Made by a program: the position numbers and the translations under genes. The notes under the pieces were generated by a model. The model saw only the letters and a list, made by a program, of their open reading frames with translations. It did no database searches and had not been told where the DNA came from. From Carallia brachiata (taxonomy: Eukaryota; Streptophyta; Magnoliopsida; Malpighiales; Rhizophoraceae), in NCBI GenBank assembly GCA_021464245.1, contig JADCRB010000040.1, positions 8,945,534-9,009,533 on the forward strand: DNA of 64,000 nucleotides. The letters run 5' to 3'. Of the stretch, positions 11,379 to 23,950 are shown piece after piece. Position 1 is the stretch's first letter; each line of letters opens with the position of its first letter.

Positions 11379-12520
11379 CAAAAGGGGTGGGGAGAGAAAA
11401 TGGAGAGAAAGAAAGTGATGGGAAAGAAAGTAAATGGAGAGAATGAAATTTTCTTTTATGTTGTTTGGAGTGATAAGAGAATAGTGAGGAAAGAAAGTAA
11501 AGAGAAAATTATGAATTGTTTGGATATGAGAAGAAAGTGAAGAGAAAGAAAGTGTTTTAATTATAAATTACTAATATACCCCCAATTTAGTGACAATTGG
11601 ATCACCATTTTTTAACCAATGCTAATTATAATTTTTTTTTTGTTTTTAGAAATCCTAATGTACATATTTGTATAATATATAAAACTAATTTGGACGTGTT
11701 ATCTGTATATATATGTGTGTGTGTATATATATATATGTGATTTGTATATATATATATATGTATACATTCCAGCAAACTCAAATGGATGACATGATTTTCA
11801 CTGCGACTGGATATTGTTTATAAATGTAGGTGATGAAAAGAAAATTGATCTAAAAGGGTTGCCCAAATTTAACATCCCAAAGCAAAATCAAAATGGATTC
11901 AAAATCTTCCCCTAACTCATCACTAGGTGCGTAATTTAGTATCTCTATTTATTTATTACTTCAATTTTTTTTTAGTGACACATAAGGTGTATCACTGTGA
12001 TATTGGGGCATGAGAATAACAAAAATGTTGCCATCACTGTTCTTATCATAGTTTGGGCGACGCATTATGGATATGTCCCACCACTAGGGGAGCAGAATCA
12101 GTCTGAGATAATAAATCAATTGTGAACAATCCACAATTCCACACTCACAGGCAATCGTTCGTGCATTGTAATTAACGACAATCTTATAGGTTTGGTTACA
12201 TGCAATATCACAATAGGTAAGTATGCGTGCTAACACATACAGTTAACATTCAAATATTGCGATGTTCCTATAAAATGCGACACAAAAGTGGACATCCCTT
12301 CGCAAGCTCCGCTACTTTATAGTACACAATACCTTAGTTACAATTCATATCCGTCAGCTCTCGTCTACAGTTGATGCGAGACTTTAGCTACAAAATAAAA
12401 AAAAAAAAAACAAACAAACCCAAGCAACAAACTCAATGCTTGCAACCAACGACATATTAAGAATACAGTGCAATTAAAAATGTTTACCTGTACGTCTTCA
12501 ATCTCTGTGGCAGTCTTACA

Positions 12521-13605
12521 TCAAGGACCATTCATAAGTTCTATTAAGAATTCAAAGCGAAACTCCTCTGGAACTCCAAAAAATTGTCGTGCTGCCACCT
12601 GATTGGTTGTTAAGCATATATACGCATTGCGTAAAATATTTGGAGTCACGTGCATGGCCTGCAATGCTTCATAGATTTCTTTCTCCGGATACACATGGGG
12701 TCGACTGCTCTCCAAAATATTAAGCGATCACTCCAATAGGCGATTTCCACCCTCAGCAATGTCGTTACTCTTATCCAATGCTCTGGACACATTTTCAACA
12801 AATTCATTACTTTTCTCTAACGCCTTCGTGACATTGTCCATCCCCATATTCATCTTTTCATATTGATTTTCCAACATTTCCATCATTGCCGCTTTGCGTT
12901 TTGTTCCTCTAGAGGATGTCCCTATGGAGTTGGCAGACGTGGTCTGGTCAGGATTGAAGGTAGTCGGGTTGGCACTACAATGTCTGATCTCGTCAGCAAG
13001 GAAGTCAGCTGAAGACATCATCATGGGGTCACTGAAAGTATTCAGGTCAAAAAAAGCACTACTCCCCTCAGTTTGCCATTGTCTGCACTTCTCTCTTGCA
13101 CTAAATGCGTGCTCTCCCGTTGCTCTATCTTCTGCAAAGAGCTCATAGAGCTTATCATAGTTTGGGATTGGAGTGCGCAACCATTTCCTCGCTGTCGGTT
13201 TCTCCTGCATGTTGGAAGTAATGGTAAATATGAAAAATATTTTTACTAGCAACAATAACTAATTTTAGTATGCTTGCCATATGTGCTTACCATGATTAGT
13301 TGCTCCCAAACTTCAGTTGTAGCTTCAAACATTTTCGTGACTGATTTCCATGCAAACCCACTAAGGCCATCAAACAAATCTTTGCACTCGTTGAAACGAC
13401 CTTTCAAACTCTTCAACCTGTTCTTCATATGGTTTTTCTCAATAATTGGGCCAAATCGATCGCGCGACACTTTCACCACATTCGCATATGCTGTTGTAGT
13501 AAATGTCCCATCTTGTCTGTTACCCTTATGCTGCTCCTCAAGCAAGCAGTCTAGCAGCATATTGTCCATATCAGAGGTCCACTGTAAATTTCTTGCTTGA
13601 TCCAT
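12521..13605 (-). pseudogene. PIF/Harbinger ORF1: Myb/SANT-like DNA-binding protein, one premature stop
   Basis: Partner protein of the transposase; in characterised PIF/Pong elements such a Myb-like protein is required together with the transposase for transposition. The proposed ATG is at 13605; the frame stays open upstream to 13746 without another clear ATG. Exon 1 ends at 13291 (donor gtaagc) and exon 2 starts at 13204 (acceptor tgcag), joining LIM to EKPTARKWLRTP in frame. The N-terminal part has the Trp-spaced Myb/SANT-like pattern (LQWTSDMDNMLLDCLLEEQ, then SGFAW and EVWEQL). A charged, coiled-coil-like segment (about 12890-12740) and a conserved C-terminal tail follow. An in-frame TGA at 12730-12728 separates the tail (stop at 12521) from the rest. 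A readthrough or sequencing error cannot be excluded. Confidence 0.8.
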
Positions 13606-15136
13606 AAAAGCAGCCCCTGAATTATTAACATAACCTATATTCACTGCACTTTTCACGTTCCCATATGCAGGTCGTTTACTCTGGCGTATTGTCCAATAGA
13701 CTGTTTCGGCCTCCACAACACAATTGTTGCAAGGCAGACAGGCCAATGGGAGCTTCCTCTCCTTTCTTTATTTCATCCGCCGCAAATGAACCTAAAACAA
13801 CAAAATTTTTTGTCAATGACATTTAACAAGCAAAAGCAAAGTCATTACCACATTTTTTTGATTCATGAATGTAAACTGAAGTCTATCCTCAATATCACTC
13901 TATATTCATTTCAATTCCCAACTGACAAAAGTAACGAAAAAAAAAAAAATCCTATTTACCCATGCTATATTTATGCCTTGTCATTTGATGGTGCAACCCA
14001 AGTTATAGCATACAAATGAGCGATAAAATCCCACGGACATCTACAGCTATTTGAGTAAATGAGATACGGGCCAATTTATTGCGCATTCCAGTTAGCTATT
14101 TGTATGCCATGTTTATGGTTTTTTATCATCTAATTGCCGTTCCAAACTGGATTGTTATACATGCAATGTCACATCATCTAAGTTTCCGAGATAACCAAGT
14201 AAGTAATAATGAAGAATTACTTGTTGATTTATTAAAATAAACGAAATGGTCGTTGGAGCATGATAATAATCAACGTGAGCTTGGCTCGGCAAGTGACTAT
14301 AGTCATATTTGCTAAAACCTTAGAGCACGCGGGGAGCAGAATGATGATGAAAATTTGCATCTTCAATGTACTTACGTAGTAGAAGGATGGAAGTAGACAT
14401 ACGCATGCACTTGGGGCCTTAAGGGTAACCAATTAGATTACATAGGTTCATCTATAGAGAGCACCGATGCTTGTTTCCATTTTTTAAAGAACAAGCTAAG
14501 GTCTTGGCTATAGCTTTAGTAAGCAAGTAAAGATTTTATCTAATCAATCTATGTCTATCATCCTTGGAATATAGGTATAATAACCTATTGTCCAATAAAG
14601 TATCATTTTTTTATTTAGAAAAATAGGTAAAACTGTAAGTTTTTATTTTTTGTAATGAAATAATAAATCTGTTTTTTTTTCAGTTAATATTATTTATGAA
14701 ATTTGATTTACATATTATGAGTCATATAAGTTTGTCTACTAATTTTGTATGTGAAAAAATACAATACATATTACTGAATATAAACTCTTGTTTACATTTT
14801 TTGGTCCAATACATTAATTTTAAATGTAAAAAAAAATATTCATTGAGTTGTGATGCATTTATGCTACTAACATGTGGGAATCATGTATTTAATATATTTT
14901 TCATGTATTTGGTTTCTTCAAATTAGTGCTCATTATATTGTTCTTCAATAAAAAATCACGCACACAGAATATTTATGACTAAGCCTACAAATGTTATGCA
15001 ATAAACCAGTTAACATTGTCAGAGATATTGTGTAAAAGAGAATTCCAACAACTGGATTATTTAATTATAATGATAATCCTGCCACATTTGTTCTGCAATA
15101 GAATCTCGCAAATCCACGGCTTGCCTATACTCCAAT

Positions 15137-16573
15137 TCAGAAATACTGGCTCCTTCCACATCTATCAACTTCATCGATTATGCTTTCATCTGGATCAACC
15201 CCCATTAAGAAATTATGAATGATGCAACACGCTAATATGATTTCAGTCGTTGTATCCAATGCGTGATGGGGCTCATTACCACTAGATATAATTGGGAATC
15301 TTTTCTTCAACACACCAAATGCCCTCTCAATGACATTGCGCAGTGAAGCGTGGCGATGGTTGAATAGTTCTTTAGCATTTTGTGGACCACACCTTGAGTA
15401 CTCTTTCAAGTGATAACACACCTCGAAATGGTGTAAGCAATCCACCGCGTAATGGGAAGCCCGCATCGCCTAGATAAAATTTTCCTAAGAAAAATAAATT
15501 CTCACGTTATTATTCAAATTATTAAACATTTTCATATTTTCGGCTTAGTTATGTATCGTTACCTCTTGGAGTGACAAGCTTGTCATCTCTTGTTAGTGCA
15601 TTTTTAAATATTCTAGAATCAGAAAGCGGTCCCTTCCCAACCAGCCAACACGTATGTAAATTTCATATCAAATGTGCAACAGGCCAAAACATTTTGGGTG
15701 GGCCAGTCCTTCCTTCCACGATATCTAGGAGCATCTGCACGTGGTACTTTGACTCTAACATTAGTTCCATCAATTGCTCCTACGCAATCCTGTGTAACAT
15801 AGACAATATATTGACAAGCATCTTGGAATTTAATGAGCTATTTACGGATATATGTATTATTTTCTAGTTCAAAAAGGGGACTCTAATTTAATTACCTTGA
15901 AATATGGATAGAATCTAGAATTGCTCATGATCTGTGGTGACACCTCTAATCCACTGGGTTGTCTAAGAAATTCAGCCTCTAAAGAGATCACGACACGTAA
16001 GACGTTGTGAAAATGTCGACTGACAGTCTCCGTCGAACGACTCCAATTAAACTTTAAAGGACGATATTTCCAGTCTTGACCTAATACGTGCAAGAATTTA
16101 GCAACTTGCTCTTCCACTGTTGACAGACGGAAGTCTTTTATGTGGCCTCGTGATCTTAATAGTTCACAAAATTGAAGGAAGGCGTTTGGGCCGATGCGCA
16201 CTATCTCTCGACAAGTCTATTCATTTTCAGTAAGTTATTCCATCAACTGTTGCCGTCTACGATTTCGTTCAACATATTTATGACGTAACGGTTCATCAAG
16301 CAATAGTGTCTGACGCTCCATTAGGTGTAAGGCGTGGACAATATAGCATATCAATTGAACCACAACAATTTTGCGTTGCCGTTCCCAATTGGCAACAAAG
16401 CTGATCCATCTATGCCTTACAACAGCCATTCTTCGCTGATGTTCTATATAATCTCTGAAAATGCTCCACCCAGTTTGAATATGGGGGACACCGATAACAT
16501 GGCCCATTTGTTCATCAAGCAAGAGCAGGTCATTGGCTTCTATATTGATACCAACATTTTGTTCAATATCCAT
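15137..16573 (-). pseudogene. PIF/Harbinger DDE transposase (ALP1-like), disrupted
   Basis: The N-terminal exon begins at ATG 16573. Stops interrupt the frame near 16235 and 16217, and the frame resumes at about 16201 (RIGPNAFLQFCELL). Two introns can be placed: 15893 down to about 15792 (after YPYFK, before DCVGAIDG) and 15562-15485 (donor gtaacg, acceptor cttag). Catalytic landmarks are all visible: first Asp in GAIDGTN (about 15761-15780), second in GDAGF (about 15454-15469, in a shifted frame) and Glu in VIERAFG (about 15312-15335), within the family hallmark [11 protein letters not shown]. At least two indels (one near 15628, one near 15432) shift the frame. The protein would cut at TTA-flanked ends, but this copy cannot make a full product. 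Confidence 0.88.
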
Positions 16574-18919
16574 CTACTTAAAATTAACACCCATAAATAA
16601 ATGCAATGCACATTTGAATAGAGATTGTCAACTACAAATGGATGACCATCCCATGGAATACAAGAAAACTAAGAAAGAAAATTATCATAGTGACAAAGAA
16701 GCATAGAAAAGAAAAAGAAGCCAGAGCACTTTTGCAAGTGCAGGAACAAAGAAGTTTATGTTCCCAGTCACGAATAACATTTTTTTTTTAGTATAACATT
16801 TTTTTAAATTGGAATTTTTGCAAGGTTCAATTAATATGCCATACTACGATGCCATAAGTTGGCAGAAAGTCCATCAAGTTATTTGACCATGAATGTAGTA
16901 ACAATATCGCAGAATAAGTAATGAGCGAAATAGATTGATACCACTTGTATGCGTTGATACTAGCCACCCACTATCGACTTGCTTCTCTGCATCCAAACTA
17001 CAACTGATTCATACAGTTTTGGGAGGACAATGAGTATGACCACTGCAAACCTTCTGGATTAGATGTAGTCACAGGGGAGTAGTTCTTGGGCAGCAAGATC
17101 ACCTTAATGTAACCTAATGCCTGCCAGATATTAGGAGAAGATAAATGACACATACTAGAAACGTCCATCAGCAAAACAAGCAGCAAGAAAGTAGTGGATA
17201 ATCTGCCAGCTAGTGGAAAAAGTTAAAATTTGATCACAAATACACTACAACATTTGAAAAGCACGTACAAATTTCCAACCAATTGGGCCATATCACAGAA
17301 TCATGCAATCAAATTTAAACTTTGGTCCACCCCAAATTGCATGTAACATTTCCATGACCCCACTAAAGTTACTCCTAAACAAAAGCAGCAACTGTTATTG
17401 GAACTCTAGTGGCTTTTCGGATTGTGCTATGTGATCATTTGGGCAACATAGTTGGAAAATAACTGATACACTTTCCATGAGAACTGCCAACCTATACATA
17501 CTATCTTATTTGCTCAAACTTCTTAACTTGCAAAAAAACTTCTAAATAGAACGTGTACATTACCCACAGCATTTGTTTACCTCTTTATCCTATTACGTCT
17601 TTGTGTAACACTAGATAATTATTAGCAAATTTTTAGTCTTAACTCCAAACAAAATCTCGAACGGTTGATGACTACACCCCAACGTTGGTTCACTTCTTCC
17701 TTCCTCTGCAGTGCATCTGATTTATTTTCCCCATTGACTTTGGAAGGTCACAAGCATAGTTAATGTACAAAGACATTTGTAAGGTAATGGTGAAGGCTTT
17801 ACTTTTTTTTTTTTTTTTTAAATCAATGTCTTTGTGCAAGCTAACAAGGATACTCCAACTCTAGCTACAAAACTCCCGGTTCATAACTATGTCAGTGAAA
17901 TTGGTGCTACTAAACTATAAACGTTAGTCTTACACGAATCTACCTCTAATAAGTTCAGGCATAAAAAATCATGCAATATCTCATCAATGTAGTTGAGACG
18001 ATCTTGGACGTCCAACCTCAAGGCAACAATTTGCTGCTGTAATGGTGCAACTCGACCCTCATTTTCATTTGTACTGAACTTTCTCTCCTAGCACTCCACA
18101 ACAAATGAGTATTTGTCTATCTGCTTCTATTTCAAATGTCTTTCCTTTTCTCCACTCTAGTTACGGAAGACAAAAGCAAAGACTGACCGAAACAGAGAGA
18201 GGCAAAACCCAACCCATAAACACATAATTTCTCTCAACTAGAGCGGAGATTAGAGCTCAATATGTGGCACCATAAACTTAAGAAAGACGGAGGCAACAAC
18301 TAAGGCCAAAACGAGAATTTTTTTCAAAAGAAAATCACAACGTATCGTGCTCTGTTAACCCAAGAGCCAAAAGAAAAACAAAATCAAAATAAACCCAACA
18401 AAATTAGATTTAAAATTGAAGGCTCACCTCACTTAATCCATCTGGCTCTGCTTTGGGCTGTGGAGAGAGAGAAAGAGAGCATCACCGAGAGAAAGAGAGA
18501 GAAGATGGACACTGTTACAGGTTGCTCTGCTCCCAAGGAAGACGATGTTCACGCCCAAAATGAGATTCGGGCCTTATTCTAAAATCTGATGGCAACTTTT
18601 TTACAGCTACAGCAATGATTTGCACTTGATTTGAGAAGTCAATCCAAAGGCGAATCTCGCAGCAGAGGCATGGCATCACTTCTCCGTTCTCAGAGCTTTT
18701 GAACATTGTGCTGAGGGTATTGCAGTCTTTTTACTGTAGTAATGGTCCTGGCATCCAAATTTTCTCCCTGATTTGGAGTGATAATTCGTACCGTACAGAA
18801 TTGCTCTGACTTTCGCTTGGCTTTCTTTCCCCTCTAACTGCAGCTGCACGCCAAACAGCTGAAAATGAGTTTCCACCTAAGTTTTCTTTCTCTTCCCTTT
18901 CTTTCTCCTACATTCTCTC
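16574..18919. other. Internal noncoding region of the PIF/Harbinger element
   Basis: About 2.3 kb upstream of the transposase start. It contains a T-run at 17802-17819 and a GA-rich patch at 18460-18505. I find no coding exon that I can support. It presumably holds the element promoter and 5' leader. Confidence 0.5.
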
Positions 18920-18935
18920 CACTCCAAACAAAGTG
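18920..18935 (-). repeat. PIF/Harbinger terminal inverted repeat (right)
   Basis: The reverse complement reads CACTTTGTTTGGAGTG, matching the left TIR at 15 of 16 positions. It is followed by TTA. Confidence 0.85.
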
Positions 18936-20533
18936 TTAATAAATTCTAAACTTGGTCCTCAACGCTAGCTTCGTGGTATTCATGCCTTAATTCCAAGATT
19001 GCATTGGTCGTTAATATATCCGACCAAGAACATAAATGTTTACTTGATGGTGGCAATGAGCGAATAGCATGTTTTAAGTTGTTCCAAAAAAAAAAAAAAA
19101 AAAGGCATGTTCATGATTTACAACTTTAGATTGGCAACCATGGTCCATGATTATGGTATGCCCCAAAAAATCTTATCTAACCCTCATCAATGCTGTAAAT
19201 AAATGAATGATTTGAGAACCAAATCTCAACCTCTAAGAATGCGGAATGATTTTTATGATTTTATTCGCACTATGCTCAACTAAAACATCACCTAATTAGA
19301 TATGAAAACCAAAATAGAAAATTGTTAATTCGAGACAAGGCCCTAATCTTTTTTCCTCTTCAATGCGAGTACAATGAACATCATTCATATCCTCATTTCT
19401 GTTAAAAAATATGGGCATCATATATGCCTGCTCTGATTTATGGTCAATTTGATTTGATCCATCTTGATCCGCTCTGACTGAATAATAAAATAAATATGAA
19501 GAGTGGGTCTCATTGTTTTTTTTTTTTTTTCTAAATATAATATCATTGAATTTCGACCACTTTATTTCTAAAACAACACATAATATATGAATATTAATGA
19601 GGATTCGGTTTAATTTAATTGTGAATTTAGATTCTGAAATTGAAAGCCAAACCACAAGTAGTAGCTTTTGCAAATAGCATAATAAGCTGATTTGAGTTGT
19701 TCGATGAATACTCTCATCTAATAATAGTCTCATTACTGGATTAAATAAACAAAATATATAAGTTAATTTTAAATCAAACTATCTAATATATAATTGATAA
19801 CATTATGAAATGTAACAACATATTTTGTTATATTAGGTAACATCTTTTGTGATTCCCAGCAATGCTACTTATCGGTTGAAATCGATTTTAAAATGTTAAT
19901 CAAATTTATCTCTCACAAATTATTAAGTAAATAAATTGATATGACCCTATTTTTATTTAAAAAAAAAAAAAATCGTTGTGATTAGTAAGCTAAAGCCTAA
20001 AAGATATGTTAGTGTCGCTGTAAATATTTAAAGTATAATAACCATGCATAGTTAGTCCAGTGGCATAGATATACTTGGAATTATTATTTTTCTTTTTGGC
20101 GCAAATACGTGTATTTAGATCGTGTGAGTTAGACAGAGACACTCTTTTCAGTTTAAATCCCCCAAATTCATCCGATATTTTAAGTGAGACTGCTGCGTTT
20201 GGAAGAAAAATCTCATAAAAAATATTTAAGGCATCCAGCAAAGAAAGATAATAAGGAGAGAACAAATGGGGGAAACTCTGCCTCTCGAGATTCTCTAGTT
20301 TAGATACCCAATTAGGGGAGGCAAAAAAAAAAAAAAAAAAAAAAAAAAAAGCGCACAACAAGAAAGCCTTATTATTATCTATATAAAAGGCCTTCATAAA
20401 GAATCCCCAAAAGATCATCTAAATGAGATGCGCAGCTTATTACTTGAAGAGGAAGAGGAGTTCTTGTCCCTGCAAATCTGCATCCTTCTATGCCTTGCTT
20501 GAGCAGCCATGGCCCTACTAAAACTCTTGTTAT
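18936..20533. other. AT-rich stretch downstream of the DLNxxP gene
   Basis: Holds A-runs at about 19087-19102 and 20323-20350 (28 A). The part near 20380-20533 is probably the 3' untranslated region of the minus-strand gene. No other coding signal was seen. Confidence 0.5.
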
Positions 20534-22141
20534 CTATAGAAGAAGAAGAAGAAGAAGAAGCAGGTTAGAGTCCATCCAGAGATGATGACGGTCCACTGGA
20601 CATAGGTTGAGATCAGGGATGCCAACTGGGCCCACATCGTCAATGCTTTTACCCAATCCACCACCAGATCCAGATGTGCACGAGGACAGCATTCCGCCAC
20701 ATTGCTGCGGATAATAATAATAAAAAGGGGATTCGTGTTCTGTGGCCGTTTGATTAACGATAACTGATGATTGATGAACCGTGATTCTAGGAAAATATGA
20801 GAGGTGATGAATTTGATTGTCAACAGGAGGCGTGGATCTGACGGTTGCTTGGCCCAGTTTCATCTCAAAACGTAGGTCAGTGCTGCAGTTGCTGTTGCTG
20901 TTACTTGCTTCCATACGAGGCGCCTTCCCAATCCGATTCCTAAAACTTAGCTGTAAATATGCCATTAAAAAAATAAAATAAATAAATATAAGGCGTTATT
21001 AGTTATTAGTTAGTAACTAAAAAAAGAAGACCCCACCTCCTCACCAAATAATAACACAATATTTTTTTTTTTAAAAAAAGGAACCTAACAACAGAGCAAA
21101 AGAAACGCCGCCCAAATCGGAAGAGATGATTTATCAGAGAAAAATAAATAAATAAATAAATACAATTACCTCTTGTTCCCTTGCTTTTAACCGCAAGTTT
21201 TTGGCTTTCAGCTCTTCGTAGAACCTCTTCAACTTCTCTATCTCCTGTTTTCAGTTTCACAGAGACAAGACCAAGACGAGAATATCAGTACTTTCTACCC
21301 AAGTCAAAAACGGTACTAGGGTTTCTAGGGAAAGAAGTAAGAACCCAGAAAAAAAAGAAAAAACAACCAAAAAAAAAAAAAACGAAAGACAAAAGACAAA
21401 AGACAAAAGATTGAAAAGTAGAGGATAACGCAGTATATAAAGTCCAAAGCTTTTCCAGAAATATGCAAGGAATACTCACCGTTTCAAAGCACGTATTGCT
21501 CTTAGTAATCTTTTCAATGGTGTCCAGCCACTCCTCCACTGTCTGCATAATATGATGAAGTTATTTATACCTTTAATTTTGAGGAAAAAACTGCACAAAC
21601 AAACTTCAATGGACAGAGTAATTTTGCAGAACCAATTTTAGATAATAGTCAAAGAAGTCCAAAAATCTGCGACCCATTAATAATATTCGGTGAAAAAACC
21701 GAAGCAAGAAAGAGAACAAGAATTGGGGTATGAGAGTGCTGAAGATCAATGAGGACTTGCAGTTAAGGATTTCGTACACACCTTTTTTTCATAAACTTTT
21801 CTTTTCAAGCGCTTAGGACTCTCATCAGATTCGCTGAGAGAGAATGAAAGCGGCGTTGCTGGGCTAGAGGCGGCCTCGGCCTTGACGGACCCTTGGAGAG
21901 GAGTGAAAGTTATTGGCGGCGGCGGCAGAGAAGTTTGCGGAAGCCGCCGCTGAGGCGGAGTTTCATCGGTGGATCTTCTCTTCTTCTTGGCTCCCCAAGA
22001 AAGAGGAAGTAGTCGAGGCACGGGTTCAGATTCAGCCGCTGCAGTACGAAGCTCCAGCAAGATTGAGGCAACCGAATACTCATCGTCTGTGGCCTCAAAC
22101 AAATTGGAAGAGAAGCGAATGTTGCCTTTCCTCTCCGCCAT
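20534..22141 (-). CDS. Coiled-coil nuclear protein with DLNxxP (EAR-type) repression motif, four exons
   Basis: Four exons join in phase 0 with good GT..AG borders: 22141-21782, 21542-21480, 21244-21170 and 20950-20534, giving 304 residues. Exon 1 (ATG 22141) encodes an acidic start, a basic nuclear-localisation-like patch (WGAKKKRRS), a proline run and a second basic patch (SPKRLKRK). Exons 2 and 3 encode a short amphipathic coiled coil (TVEEWLDTIEKI; EIEKLKRFYEELKAKNLRLK). Exon 4 is Ser/Asn-rich and ends with GIPDLNLCP, which fits both the DLNxxP and LxL forms of the EAR motif known to recruit TOPLESS-type corepressors. I infer a nuclear transcriptional repressor or adaptor; no DNA-binding domain is visible. 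The last nine codons before TAG encode a leucine run from a CTT microsatellite, so the C-terminus may be variable. I cannot name an orthologue. Confidence 0.8.
20537..20563. repeat. (GAA)n microsatellite inside coding exon
   Basis: Read on the minus strand, this CTT repeat encodes the terminal poly-leucine of the DLNxxP protein. Confidence 0.85.
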
Positions 22142-22329
22142 TCTCTCACACAATTTTTTTTTTTCTCCCTACCAAGAACGGATTGAAGACTATCTTTCTT
22201 GGCTAGCCCCCAATTCCAGTCTGTCTATATATATATACAGAAAGAGAAATTCCCATGCTTATGTGGATTAGAAGTTCAAAAGTTTATTGGCGTGATTTTT
22301 TAATTTTGTTTTAATAAATTTCTGATAAG

Positions 22330-23950
22330 CCTAGTTTTTCTTAATATTATAATATAATCAAGATTTCAATTTCTAATAGATTTAGGATTTGCAGAGAAAA
22401 ATTAGACACTTAGGTGGCATCTATTAATTGGTTTTTTAAAGTATTAATTTTAGAATTCTTTTTAGGATTTTTTTTGACTTTTTTAAAAATTCCCAACAAT
22501 TAGACTTTCTTATTATTATAATAAAATTAGGATTACAATTTCAATAGGTTTAGAATTCTTATATGTCTAAAGACAATTATCTGTTACTTATATTATTGTT
22601 ATTCTTTTGCCTTCTATTAACTAAATTTATCAATTTTATATTTTATTTTTTTCATCCAAATAAGATTAGTGCTTATAATAGATTGTAGTTGGTTTTTTTT
22701 ACTATATAAAATTATATAAGAATATCTGTTGGTATAAAAAAATTTGTTATTCCTTTTTAGTGTTTTAGTAAAATTTTTTTTATTAATCTCTATTAATAAT
22801 TATTTAATTTTTAACTCGTTATAACAAAAATTTGTTTCTTGTATCAAACAAAAACTAGATTTTTCTTAAGTTTTCAGATCATTGTTGGAAGCTTTTTTGC
22901 CTCCGCAACTTCTACAGTACATATTATAACCCTGATTTATTCTTTTTTCTTTTGGCATCAACGTCTCTGCGTAAGAAGGGTTAGTTTTTGAATCTTGGTG
23001 GAATTCTGACTTGAGAGGAAAGTCAGCGATATTGCAATTTGTTAAATCAACTTAGGCAACTTTTTAACTATAACTTTTGTTTCATATCTTGATTGTTGTG
23101 AAGATTTTCCAAATAATTAGTTTTGCAGTCCTCTCTTAATTGAAATTATGAGTTTATTGTTGGGGAGATTTGGATTTAATTACTTCACTTTCAATAAGAA
23201 ATCAAAGTCCACTGATTGCGAATTTTCGTAATTCTCTTGCTTTGATATTTTTTTTGCTACATTATTTAAATCAGTCTGTACATCGTGAGTTTAAAACTAG
23301 TATATAATATAATTACCAAAGGATAGAAAAAATTTGCATATTTATGTGGCTGCCTCTTCTAATTGGATTTTCAAAAGATTAATTTTAAGATTTTTTGAAA
23401 TTTTTAATAGATTACCAACAATTGTAGTTTTTTTTTAAATTTTATTATGATAGAATTAGGATTTTAATTTTAATAAATTTATAATCTTTATATGTATGCA
23501 TTCCTCTTTTTTATATGTATGTATTGTTTGCATTATTATTATTTTGCTTTCTTTTAACTAGATTTCTCAATTTTATATTTTGGTATTTCATCTAAACAAA
23601 TTCTAATCAATGTTAGTGTTTATAATTGATTATAAATATTTCTGTTAGTTTAGTTTTTTATTAGTTTTTTAAAATATAATTATAAAGAATATTCGTTGGC
23701 ATTGGAAAGTTCGTTATTCTCTTTCTGAAAATTTTCTTTTGTTCTCTCTTAACTCGATTTCTCAATTTCAGATCTCAGTTTTTTTCACCCAAACAATTTT
23801 TCATCAAGGTTAGTGCTTACACTTGGTTATAGTTATTTTAGTTTTTCAATCATAGTTTTTGCTTAGTTTTTTTCACATATAATTAAGTAAGAATATTTAT
23901 TGGTATAAGGAAGTTCATTATTCTATTTTTGGTAAAGCATCTATTGTGTC
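22330..23950. repeat. AT-rich dispersed repeat, copies A and B
   Basis: Copy A (about 22396-22745) and copy B (about 23329-23935) share an ordered set of landmarks: a 'tatgtggc/taggtggc' start, 'ccaacaatt', 'ttagaattcttatatg'-like text, 'ttaactagatttctcaatttt', 'agtgcttataattgatta', and 'aagaatat..ttggtat'. Copy B carries an internal duplication of about 180 bp (around 23553-23725 and 23745-23935). A third copy lies at 29160-31010. No coding capacity and no clear termini are visible. Confidence 0.65.

Larger units (their letters stand above)
11363..18935 (-). mobile_element. Full-length PIF/Harbinger DNA transposon (degenerate)
   Basis: The ends are 16-bp terminal inverted repeats (CACTTTGTTTGGAATG at 11363-11378; its counterpart at 18920-18935 differs at one base). 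Both ends are flanked directly by TTA (11360-11362 and 18936-18938), the target duplication known for this superfamily. Inside, on the minus strand, are the two genes autonomous PIF-like elements carry: a DDE transposase (16573-15137) and a Myb/SANT-like protein (13605-12521). At 7573 bp it is longer than typical Pong or PIF elements. Both genes contain disabling changes, so the copy is probably immobile unless helped in trans. Subterminal TTGTTTGGA-type repeats lie at 11461-11472 and 11517-11529. Confidence 0.9.

Noticed and set aside
13274..13600. Plus-strand ORF over the Myb/SANT gene
   Set aside because: It is the antisense shadow of the transposon ORF1, whose minus-strand reading has the domain signature.
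20323..20350. 28-base poly-A as a retroposon tail
   Set aside because: No retroposon body or target duplication adjoins it; a homopolymer microsatellite is sufficient.
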